Position numbers and translations under genes: made by a program
Source of the DNA: Rhodocyclaceae bacterium
Lineage (GTDB): Bacteria > Pseudomonadota > Gammaproteobacteria > Burkholderiales > Rhodocyclaceae
NCBI GenBank assembly: GCA_013821865.1
Contig: PNJM01000009.1
Span: forward strand, 1 to 20,820
Direction of reading: 5' to 3'
DNA: 20,820 bases
Shown here: piece by piece, positions 7,292 through 13,757 of the stretch
Numbering within the stretch: position 1 is the first letter of the stretch
Layout of the letters: each line of letters begins with the position of its first letter
Notes under the pieces: generated by a model
The model's input: only the letters and a program-made list of their open reading frames with translations
Databases searched by the model: none
Told to the model about the DNA's origin: nothing

Positions 7292-7876
7292 TCAGCGCTG
7301 CTTCAAAGCCTCCCGCTCCTCGTTGCCGGTCCAGCGCTTGAAGAGATCGAGGCCGAGGTCGAACTGGTCGAGCGCCTTGTTGACCGACTGCATGATCACG
7401 TCCTCGATCGTCTTCGGCTTGTGGTAGAACGCCGGCAGCGGCGGCACCAGCACGGCGCCGCATTCCGTCACCTGCGTCATCAGGCGCAGATGGCCCAGAT
7501 GCAGCGGCGTCTCGCGCAGCATCAGCACCAGCTTGCGCCGCTCCTTGAGCGAGACGTCCGCCGCGCGGATGAGCAGGTTGGTGTTGAAGGAGTTCGAGAT
7601 CGCGGAGAGCGTCTTGATCGAGCACGGCGCGAGGATCATGCCGGCATGGCGGAAGGAGCCGGAGGAGATGCAGGCGCCGACGTCGTTGATGTCGTGCACG
7701 TGCGAGGCCAGGCGCTTGACGTCCTCCACCGAGTACTCCGTCTCGTAGACGATGGTGCGCTTGGCCGAGTCGGACATGACGAGATGCGTCTCGATGCCCG
7801 CCTTCTGCAGCACCTCCAGCGTGCGGATGCCGTAGATGGCGCCGCTCGCCCCGGAAATTCCCACCACCAATTTCAT
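7292..7876 (-). CDS. ubiX: UbiX-type flavin prenyltransferase
   Basis: A 194-residue member of the UbiX/Pad1 family, at the usual length. It prenylates reduced FMN with dimethylallyl phosphate to give prenyl-FMN, the cofactor of UbiD decarboxylases. Signature motifs are SGASGA (8-13), SGSF (72-75), APCSIKTL (83-90), RETPLHLGHL (121-130) and PAFYHKPKTIEDV (148-160). The ATG at 7876 is chosen because GGGAGG, contributed by the arm of repeat copy A, lies 7 nt upstream; an ATG two codons earlier at 7882 is too close to that signal. The gene sits directly after three UbiD-type genes, all of which would need its product. A housekeeping ubiX for ubiquinone probably exists elsewhere, so this is likely a pathway-dedicated copy. 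Confidence 0.95.
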   Translation of the reverse strand: MKLVVGISGASGAIYGIRTLEVLQKAGIETHLVMSDSAKRTIVYETEYSVEDVKRLASHVHDINDVGACISSGSFRHAGMILAPCSIKTLSAISNSFNTNLLIRAADVSLKERRKLVLMLRETPLHLGHLRLMTQVTECGAVLVPPLPAFYHKPKTIEDVIMQSVNKALDQFDLGLDLFKRWTGNEEREALKQR

Positions 7877-7959
7877 GACCATGCCTCCCGCAGGGCCGCC
7901 CCGAAGGAGGCATGCGCCCCCTCGGGGGGCAGCGAACGTATGTGAGCGTGGGGGTACAT
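7873..7959 (-). other. Possible 28-codon leader frame through repeat copy A
   Basis: An ATG at 7959 with AGGGGA 5 nt upstream opens a frame (MYPHAHIRSLPPEGAHAS...) that spans the repeat. It ends at a TGA overlapping the ubiX start codon in the ATGA arrangement typical of translational coupling. It nearly matches the leader frame of copy B at the peptide level, but this follows from the nucleotide repeat and is not evidence of selection on the peptide. Confidence 0.35.
7880..7955 (-). repeat. Intercistronic hairpin repeat, copy A
   Basis: First copy of the repeat. Arms 7880-7889 and 7905-7914 pair at nine of ten positions (CATGCCTCCC against AGGAGGCATG) around a 15-nt loop (GCAGGGCCGCCCCGA). 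The conserved block with CGCCCCCTCGGGGGGCAGCG and GTGAGCGTGGGGG follows. The element fills nearly the whole 85-nt gap between the third UbiD gene and ubiX and supplies the Shine-Dalgarno of ubiX. Confidence 0.85.
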
Positions 7960-7961
7960 GT

Positions 7962-9311
7962 CTATCCCCTGTCGATTGCCGCGGCCACCGCGCGCGCCCG
8001 GGCCACGGCGGCGGCCGGAATGGCGATTTTGTCGAACGTCGCCCCCGCCCCGCGCGTGGCATCGAAGCCCATCTTCGAGCCGGCGCCGCCGCCGGCGGAA
8101 GGATCGATGACATAGCCTTCCATGCCGTTGAGAATCACCGCGTCGCGCTCGGCCTGGAAGCGCGTGGCGAGCGCCCAGGCCACCTCGCGCGGATTGCGGA
8201 TGTCCACGTCGTCGTCCACCACCGTGACGGTCTTCAGGCGCCGGTCGAGGGTCAGGGCCAGGTGGATCAGCCGGCGCGCCTCGTGGGCCGGGCAGTCCTT
8301 CACCGCGATCACCGCGGCGAAGCTGCAGGTGCCGGGCACGAGCTCCAGGTCGACAACGCCGCGCACCAGGCCCTTCAACTGGCCGAGCAGTTCCGCGCCG
8401 CCGGCGAGCGAGAGCAGCGTATCCACGTCGGCCGTCCACGGGCACAGCGCCGGAAAGATGAAATCCTTGCGGTGGGTGATGGCGCTGACCTCGACGACGG
8501 GACTGGTGTTGGAGAAGTAATAGCCGGTGTTCTCGCCGAACGGGCCCTCCGGTTCGCGCACGCCGGGCAGCATATGGCCTTCGATGACGACCTCGGCGCG
8601 CGCCGGCACTTCCACATCCACCGTCTGTGCGCGGACCAGTTCCACCGGCGCGCCGCGCAGGGCGCCGGCGATCTCCATTTTGTCCGGGCCGAGCGGGCCG
8701 GTCTTCACCACCGAGGCGATCAGCATGGCCGGATCGACGCCCAGCGCCACCGCGACATGCAGCGGCTTGCCCGCGGCTTCCGCGTTGGCGAGGAACTGCG
8801 ACAGGGGCGGGTTGGCGAGCAGGATGCCGAAGCGCCGGCCGCCCTTGAACATCATGCGGTGGACGCCCATGCCGCGCATGCCGGAGGCCGGGTCGCGCGC
8901 CAGCACGACGCCGCAGGTGAGGAAGGGGGCGGCGTCTTTTTCGTAATGCGTGAGCAGCGGCAGCAGCGCCTGCACATCGGCCGGCTGGCGATGCACGAAG
9001 TCGTGCACGGGCGCCGCGCCCATCGCTTGCACGGGCGCCACGCGCTGCGCGCTGCGCTCGACGTAGGTGTCGACGAGGCGATCCTCGCTGGTACCGAGGG
9101 CGCGCGCGGCGAGGCGGCGGCTCGACAGCAGGTTGCCGGCGATGCGCGTACCGGGATGCCCCCTTACATTTTCGAACAGCACCGCCCGGCCGCCCGCCTG
9201 GACTTCGTTCAGCAGCGCGGCGATCTCGAACTTCGGGTCGAGCGGCTCGCGGACGCGGATCAGATCGCCGGCGAGATCATCGAGAAAACCGCGCAGATCG
9301 CGATGGCCCAT
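7962..9311 (-). CDS. Third UbiD-family (de)carboxylase
   Basis: A 449-residue UbiD-family protein. The catalytic Glu-Arg-Glu set is complete: Arg152 (MGVHRMMF), and Glu255 and Glu260 in EGPFGE followed by NTGYY. It ends in a segment GGAGSKMGFDATRGAG, as in full-length UbiD decarboxylases with a C-terminal helix region, which the two carboxylase subunits here lack. It is therefore likely an independent prenyl-FMN-dependent decarboxylase or carboxylase rather than a core subunit. It starts 6 nt after the stop of the small carboxylase subunit and precedes ubiX, so it is clearly in the operon. Possible roles include a 4-hydroxybenzoate decarboxylase-like activity or carboxylation of a related phenol; the substrate cannot be read from sequence. 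Confidence 0.9.
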   Translation of the reverse strand: MGHRDLRGFLDDLAGDLIRVREPLDPKFEIAALLNEVQAGGRAVLFENVRGHPGTRIAGNLLSSRRLAARALGTSEDRLVDTYVERSAQRVAPVQAMGAAPVHDFVHRQPADVQALLPLLTHYEKDAAPFLTCGVVLARDPASGMRGMGVHRMMFKGGRRFGILLANPPLSQFLANAEAAGKPLHVAVALGVDPAMLIASVVKTGPLGPDKMEIAGALRGAPVELVRAQTVDVEVPARAEVVIEGHMLPGVREPEGPFGENTGYYFSNTSPVVEVSAITHRKDFIFPALCPWTADVDTLLSLAGGAELLGQLKGLVRGVVDLELVPGTCSFAAVIAVKDCPAHEARRLIHLALTLDRRLKTVTVVDDDVDIRNPREVAWALATRFQAERDAVILNGMEGYVIDPSAGGGAGSKMGFDATRGAGATFDKIAIPAAAVARARAVAAAIDRG

Positions 9312-9317
9312 TTTTCG

Positions 9318-9572
9318 TCAGAGGTACTTCGACGGCATGCGCTGCACTTCCCCGAGCACCTCGATGGAGAATTTCCGGTTGCTCATCTGCCCCCGCCCCA
9401 GGCGCACCTGGAGCTGGTCGGCGAACTTGCCAGGATCGCTCGACACCTGCGCCCTGACCCGCTTGTAGGTGTACTTGTGGATGCCGGGGTTAAGGGTGCG
9501 GATGGTCAATTCGAGGTCCTGGCCCTCGGCCAGCTCCGCCACATCCATGACGAATACTTCCCATTGGTTCAT
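9318..9572 (-). CDS. ppcC: Phenylphosphate carboxylase small (10-kDa) subunit
   Basis: An 84-residue protein of about 10 kDa, matching the small subunit of phenylphosphate carboxylase, which has no known homologues outside such enzymes. It is basic in its middle (HKYTYKRVRAQ) and has no transmembrane segment or metal motif. The identification rests on size, position directly downstream of a UbiD-type subunit, and overall resemblance to the gamma family. The 10-kDa and 18-kDa subunits have been labelled gamma or delta differently; here the gamma/ppcC label is used for the small one. AAGGAGA lies 7 nt before the ATG. The stop is 6 nt from the next UbiD gene. In T. aromatica the 10-kDa subunit forms the catalytic core together with the two UbiD-like subunits. 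Confidence 0.88.
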   Translation of the reverse strand: MNQWEVFVMDVAELAEGQDLELTIRTLNPGIHKYTYKRVRAQVSSDPGKFADQLQVRLGRGQMSNRKFSIEVLGEVQRMPSKYL

Positions 9573-9584
9573 CGTCGGCTCTCC

Positions 9585-11033
9585 TTATTTGACCGGCGGA
9601 TAGCCGTAGGCGGTCCAGTTGGACGTAACCCGGTCCTGGATTTCCTGGGAATACACGCTCCTGAAGGACACCGTGGTCGGCACGTCGTTCACCGGATCCC
9701 AGTCCACCGGCCAGAGGCAGTCGAACAGCACCTGCGAGCCCATCGACCACTTGCGCTCGTAGGGCGAGGCGTGCGGATAGAGCGGCGTGCCGGTGGTGTT
9801 GCGGAAGATGTGGATGCCGCGCGCCGGATTGCAGCGCGTGCACAGGGCGTGGTAGACCTCGTTCCAGTTGTAGATGTCGGTCTTGTCGTCGACCACCACC
9901 ACCATGTGGAACCACGGCCCCAGCTTGCTGCCGAAGGCGAGCTGGGCGATCTGCATGGCGATGCCGGAATAGGTCGGCTTCACGCCGACGATCATCATGT
10001 GGTGCGTCGAGCGCGGGTGCATGTACACGCCGGTGATGGGGATGCCCTGGCTCTTCAGCAGCTTCTCCAGCTCGAGGCCGAGCGAAAAGGAGCGCAGCAA
10101 CTGCCCCTCGTCCTGCGGCACGCCCATGTTGGAGATGGTCATCGTCGCGTTGTTGCGGTAGGTGATGCAGTTCACGCGGAAGGTGACGCGGAAGTCGCGC
10201 GGGCTGGTGCGGTAGCCGGTGTACTCGCCGAAGGGTCCCTCCTCGACCTTGTAGTCGGGACAGATCTCGCCTTCGAGGATGATCTCGGCGTCGGCCGGCA
10301 CTTCGAGGCCGTTGGTTTCGCACTTCACCAGCCGCACCGGCTCGCCCGCCAGCATGCCGGTCAGCTCGGGCTCGGGAATCGGCGAAGGCGCACAGGCCGC
10401 CATCGCCGCCAGCGGCGAGAGGCCGATGGCGGTGGCGAAGGGGCAGCTCTCGCCGCGCGGCAGGTAGTACTCGTTCAAGGCCTTGCCGAGGTCGGAGAAG
10501 GGGAATACGGCGCCCGACATGGTGCGCGAGTCCCACATCATCTGCCGGTACATGCCCCAGTTCACGTCGCCGCGCACCGGGTGCTTGGTGACCACCGCGT
10601 GCCAGGTGCCGACGTAGCGGCCGCCGTCGCCGTCATGCACCAGCGGCACGGGCAGCCGGCACAGGTCGACATCCTTGCCCTTGAGGATGTTCTCCTTGCA
10701 CGGCGCATCCTTCTTGTCGATCACCACCGGGGCGATCGGCTCGCCGTTGGTGCGCTTGAGGTACTCCCTGCCAATCTCCGGCAGCGTGGAATTCGGGTCC
10801 ATACCCAGCGCGATGGCCATGCGGCGGTAGGTGGACAGGGGCGCGCCGAAATAGCTGAAGCCGGGATAGTCCTTGATCTTCTCCATGAACGGGGCCGCCT
10901 CGCCCAGCTCGCAGACGCGCCGGACGATGGCGCCCGCCTCGTTGTCCCAGTCCACTTCCTGCTTGATGCGCACGGCGTCGCCGCTCTTGACGCACGCCTC
11001 GACGAACTCACGATTGCTTCTGGGTGCCGCCAC
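9585..11033 (-). CDS. ppcA: Phenylphosphate carboxylase alpha subunit (UbiD family)
   Basis: A 482-residue UbiD-family protein (about 54 kDa), the larger of the two UbiD-like subunits. The triad is present: Arg163 (GMYRQMMWD), and Glu265 and Glu270 in EGPFGE before YTGYR. With the beta and small subunits it catalyses carbon dioxide exchange with 4-hydroxybenzoate; the HAD subunit is needed for phenylphosphate carboxylation in T. aromatica. The start is a GTG at 11033 with AGGAG 8 nt upstream, so a search for ATG alone would miss it. It lies 15 nt after the HAD subunit gene and 12 nt before the small subunit gene. The alpha label is based on size and gene order; an exchange of alpha and beta names is possible. 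Confidence 0.92.
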   Translation of the reverse strand: MAAPRSNREFVEACVKSGDAVRIKQEVDWDNEAGAIVRRVCELGEAAPFMEKIKDYPGFSYFGAPLSTYRRMAIALGMDPNSTLPEIGREYLKRTNGEPIAPVVIDKKDAPCKENILKGKDVDLCRLPVPLVHDGDGGRYVGTWHAVVTKHPVRGDVNWGMYRQMMWDSRTMSGAVFPFSDLGKALNEYYLPRGESCPFATAIGLSPLAAMAACAPSPIPEPELTGMLAGEPVRLVKCETNGLEVPADAEIILEGEICPDYKVEEGPFGEYTGYRTSPRDFRVTFRVNCITYRNNATMTISNMGVPQDEGQLLRSFSLGLELEKLLKSQGIPITGVYMHPRSTHHMMIVGVKPTYSGIAMQIAQLAFGSKLGPWFHMVVVVDDKTDIYNWNEVYHALCTRCNPARGIHIFRNTTGTPLYPHASPYERKWSMGSQVLFDCLWPVDWDPVNDVPTTVSFRSVYSQEIQDRVTSNWTAYGYPPVK

Positions 11034-11048
11034 GTTGTGTTCTCCTGT

Positions 11049-11558
11049 TCAGCCGATCTTGGAAAGAATCGCGTCCCACTTGCCCTGCGCCTTGAGGATC
11101 AGTTCCGCCACCTCGCGCACGGCGCCATAGCCGCCGCGCGCCCTGGTGACGTAGGCCGCCGCCTCGCGCACCTCGTCCACCGCGTCGGCCACCGCCGCCG
11201 GAAAGCCGACGCGCTTCATCATCGACAAATCCACCAGGTCGTCGCCGACGTAGCAGACCTGCGCGTCGGTGATGTTCATTTCCCGCAGCATGACCTCGTA
11301 GGGCTCGGTCTTCTTCCTGATGCCCTCGTGGAAGTGCTTGATCTTCAGCTCCTCGGCGCGGTGGCGCACGGAGCCGGATTTCTTCGAGGTGATGATGGCG
11401 ACGTCGACGCCGGTCATCTGCAGCGCGACCACGCCGAAGCCGTCCTTGATGTCGAAGTTGCGCTGCTCGAGGCCGTTGTCGTCGATGACGATGCGGCCGT
11501 CGGTCATGACGCCGTCCACGTCGAGGATGACCAGCTTGATGTCCTTGGCTTTTTCCAT
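11049..11558 (-). CDS. ppcD: Phenylphosphate carboxylase 18-kDa HAD-phosphatase subunit
   Basis: A 169-residue HAD-superfamily phosphatase of the KdsC type and about 18 kDa, matching the phosphatase-like subunit of phenylphosphate carboxylase. Motif I is DVDGVMTDG with Asp13 and Asp15, motif II is the ITSKKS serine region, and the acidic motif is GDDLVDL. In T. aromatica this subunit is required for carboxylation of phenylphosphate but not for the exchange reaction, consistent with dephosphorylation to a bound phenolate. A housekeeping KdsC is the alternative by sequence alone, but the position between the two UbiD-type subunit genes settles the call. The ATG at 11558 follows AGGAA at 4-5 nt. 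Spacing is 10 nt from ppcB and 15 nt to ppcA. Confidence 0.92.
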   Translation of the reverse strand: MEKAKDIKLVILDVDGVMTDGRIVIDDNGLEQRNFDIKDGFGVVALQMTGVDVAIITSKKSGSVRHRAEELKIKHFHEGIRKKTEPYEVMLREMNITDAQVCYVGDDLVDLSMMKRVGFPAAVADAVDEVREAAAYVTRARGGYGAVREVAELILKAQGKWDAILSKIG

Positions 11559-11568
11559 ATTCCTTTCC

Positions 11569-12987
11569 TCAGCCGATTCCGTATTCGTTCCAGCGCGCCT
11601 TGATCTGCGCCAGCATCGCCTCGTCCATGCGCGCCTCGACCGGCTTCTGCTTCCACTCGTAGGGGATGCAGGCGTCCATCAGGATGCGCGAGGTGGTGAG
11701 CTTGTCCGAATCCGGGTCCAGCGCCGGATCGAGCGGGGTCGAGCGGCCGCGCCTGATGAGCTCGGTGCCGCGCAGCGGATCGTAGCGGCAGGAGAGCGCC
11801 CAGAACACGCGCTGGATGTCGTCGGCCATGATGTCCTCGTCCACCGTGATGACGCCCTTGATGCCGTAGCTGCCGGTGTTGCTGCCGATCACCGCGTCGG
11901 CGACCTGGCGCGAGTGGCCGGGGTAGGCCTGCTTGACCGAGACGACGGCCCAGAAGCGGCCGGCCGACTCCGGCAGGACGCAGACCGAGCTGATGCCGGG
12001 GATCTTCATTTTCTCCAGCTCCGTCCACAGCGTGGCGGTGCGGGTGAAGGCGAGCAGCATGTGCACGTCGGTGACCGGGCGGCCCTGGCCGGTGGCCCAC
12101 AGGATCGGGCTGTTGCGGTGGAGGATCTGCTTCACCTCGAGGCAGGGCTTGTTGATGACCTTGTGCAGCTCGTCGGTGTAGTAGCCGGTGTATTCGGCGA
12201 AGGGGCCTTCCGGGCGGAAGTTGTTCGGGTCGATCTCGCCTTCGAGCACGATCTCGGCGCCGGCGGGCACCGGCAGGCCGGTCAGCGGCGCCATGAGGAA
12301 TTCCGCCGGCTGGCCGCGCACCGTGCCGGTGATGTCGAAGTCGTTGGCGCCCTTGTGCATCAGGGTGCCGGCCATGAAGATCAGCGGGTCGCAGCCGATC
12401 ACCGCGGCGGCGGGCATCTTCTTGCCCAGCTTGGCGTACTTCTTCATGATGCGCTCGCCGCGCTTGCCCGGCAGGATCTGCACGCCGCAGGACTTGCCGT
12501 CGAGCATCTGCATGCGGTAGGTGCCGAGGTTGGTCTCGCCCGTCTCGGGATCGCGCAGCACGACGAACACCATCGTGCCGATATAGCGCCCGCCGTCGAG
12601 CGGGAAGAACTTCGGCACCGGGAACATGTTGAGGTCGACCTTGTCCCCCGTGAGGATGTTCTCCAGCACCGGGCCGTCCTTGACCTCCCTGGCCTTGATC
12701 AGCCCCTCCGAGGTGATGGTCTTCTTCATCCAGGCCTGCGCCGACTCGCACATCGACAGGTTGTGCGGCAGGCCGAGCATGATGGCGAGGCGCTTGGTCG
12801 TGGCGAAGGCGCCGGTAAACACGGGGGAGGAATACCCCTTGATGTTCTCGAACAGCAGCGCCGGCCCTTTTTTCTCCTCGATCAGCTTGGAAACGTGGGA
12901 AATTTCCAGGTTCCAGTCCACTTCGGCCTTGACGCGGCGCAACTCGCCCGCCGCATCGCACTGGTTGATGAAATATCTCAGATCCAT
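11569..12987 (-). CDS. ppcB: Phenylphosphate carboxylase beta subunit (UbiD family)
   Basis: A 472-residue UbiD-family protein of about 53 kDa. The catalytic set is Arg158 (GTYRMQMLDGK), and Glu260 and Glu265 in EGPFAE before YTGYY. It is the first carboxylase gene after phenylphosphate synthase, 36 nt downstream of ppsC. The start is the ATG at 12987, with GGAG about 10 nt upstream. Compared with the third UbiD gene it has a shorter C-terminus, as does ppcA. Both paralogous subunits keep all three catalytic residues, so nothing in the sequence shows that one is merely structural. It would bind prenyl-FMN and act in the cytoplasm on phenylphosphate-derived phenolate. Confidence 0.92.
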   Translation of the reverse strand: MDLRYFINQCDAAGELRRVKAEVDWNLEISHVSKLIEEKKGPALLFENIKGYSSPVFTGAFATTKRLAIMLGLPHNLSMCESAQAWMKKTITSEGLIKAREVKDGPVLENILTGDKVDLNMFPVPKFFPLDGGRYIGTMVFVVLRDPETGETNLGTYRMQMLDGKSCGVQILPGKRGERIMKKYAKLGKKMPAAAVIGCDPLIFMAGTLMHKGANDFDITGTVRGQPAEFLMAPLTGLPVPAGAEIVLEGEIDPNNFRPEGPFAEYTGYYTDELHKVINKPCLEVKQILHRNSPILWATGQGRPVTDVHMLLAFTRTATLWTELEKMKIPGISSVCVLPESAGRFWAVVSVKQAYPGHSRQVADAVIGSNTGSYGIKGVITVDEDIMADDIQRVFWALSCRYDPLRGTELIRRGRSTPLDPALDPDSDKLTTSRILMDACIPYEWKQKPVEARMDEAMLAQIKARWNEYGIG

Positions 12988-13023
12988 TCTGCAACTACTC
13001 CTTGGGGTGGTTGATGGGGGTTT

Positions 13024-13713
13024 TTATGCGGCAGCCTGATCGGGCCGATGGATCGCTTCGACCGACTCGATCACGCGGAAGCCGGCTGCCTCGAGGGCGG
13101 CAACGACGCGCGCCACATCCTTGGCGTGGAAGCGGACGATGACTTTTTTCTCCTTGTGCTCCTTGTACGCCGGCGGCTCGGCCTTGGAAATGGGATAGAT
13201 CGCCTGCACCTCCGCGCCGGCGGCTTCGACCACGTCGGCGATTCTCCCGACCGTGCCCGGCTTGAGTTCCATCGGCGCCAGCGTCACGCCGCTGCGTTTC
13301 TCCCAAGCGCCGAGAAAATGCGCCGCCAGCGAGAAGATTTCGTTGGCGGAGATCATTCCCGCCACCTGTCCGCCGTCCATGACGGGAAACTGCGCCACGC
13401 CGAGTTCCTGGCCCTTTCGCAGGCAATGCTCCATGGTGTCGTTGGCATCCACCGTGGCCGGGTTGCGCAGCATCAGGTCTTTCACCTTGAGACGGGTCGA
13501 GAAGAAGTTGAGTTCGTCCGGGTTCTGCGTGCGCAGGGCAAAATGCGCGGCCCGCAGGCAGTTGGCCCTGGTGATCAGACCGCGCAGCCGGCCGTCATCC
13601 ACCACGGACAAACCGTGCAGGTTGTTCTCCGTCAGAATCCGTTTCGCCTCCGACAGCAGCGTGTCGCTGGTGACGACGATCGGATTCGTTTGCATCCAGT
13701 TGCGGACGATCAC
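13024..13713 (-). CDS. ppsC: Phenylphosphate synthase subunit 3 (CBS-domain protein)
   Basis: A 229-residue protein (about 25 kDa; the T. aromatica subunit is about 24 kDa). Two CBS domains are visible: residues about 5-60 (WMQTNPIVV...GLSVVDDGRLRGLITRANC) and about 80-135 (DLMLRNPATV...FPVMDGGQVAGMISANEIF). The C-terminal third (LKPGTVGRIADVVEAAGAEV and VIVRFHAKDVARVVAALEAA) resembles an ACT-like regulatory domain. In T. aromatica this subunit strongly stimulates phenol phosphorylation by the other two. The start is a GTG at 13713 with AGGAGG 8 nt upstream; ORF callers may extend it to 13923 through ppsB or shorten it to the ATG at 13695. The CBS pair suggests adenylate binding. Confidence 0.9.
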   Translation of the reverse strand: MIVRNWMQTNPIVVTSDTLLSEAKRILTENNLHGLSVVDDGRLRGLITRANCLRAAHFALRTQNPDELNFFSTRLKVKDLMLRNPATVDANDTMEHCLRKGQELGVAQFPVMDGGQVAGMISANEIFSLAAHFLGAWEKRSGVTLAPMELKPGTVGRIADVVEAAGAEVQAIYPISKAEPPAYKEHKEKKVIVRFHAKDVARVVAALEAAGFRVIESVEAIHRPDQAAA

Positions 13714-13736
13714 TTCTTTTGCCTCCTGATTCAGTG

Positions 13737-13753
13737 GCGCGGGATGCCCGCGC
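13737..13753 (-). other. Short GC hairpin between ppsB and ppsC
   Basis: A 7-bp perfect inverted repeat (GCGCGGG) with a 3-nt loop lies 4 nt after the ppsB stop and before the ppsC ribosome binding site. It has no T-run. It may stabilise the 3' end of the processed ppsAB message or set the ratio of the subunits. Its role is inference. Confidence 0.35.
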
Positions 13754-13757
13754 TTTC

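Noticed and set aside
4366..7959. CRISPR array
   Set aside because: The three repeats are more than 1.5 kb apart, separated by genes, and are hairpin elements rather than regularly spaced repeats.
6244..7959. Leader frames in the repeats as N-terminal extensions of UbiX or the PPOX-fold protein
   Set aside because: Each leader ends in a stop codon in a different frame from the downstream gene, so they cannot be fused to it.
11049..11558. Housekeeping KdsC (KDO-8-phosphate phosphatase)
   Set aside because: The fold is the same, but its placement between the two carboxylase UbiD-type genes and its 18-kDa size identify it as the carboxylase subunit.
7836..11603. A 1255-codon open frame on the plus strand opposite ppcA, ppcC, the third UbiD and ubiX
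   Set aside because: It is a shadow frame of high-GC coding DNA: histidine-, arginine- and alanine-rich, with no domain, and it covers several well-identified genes on the other strand.
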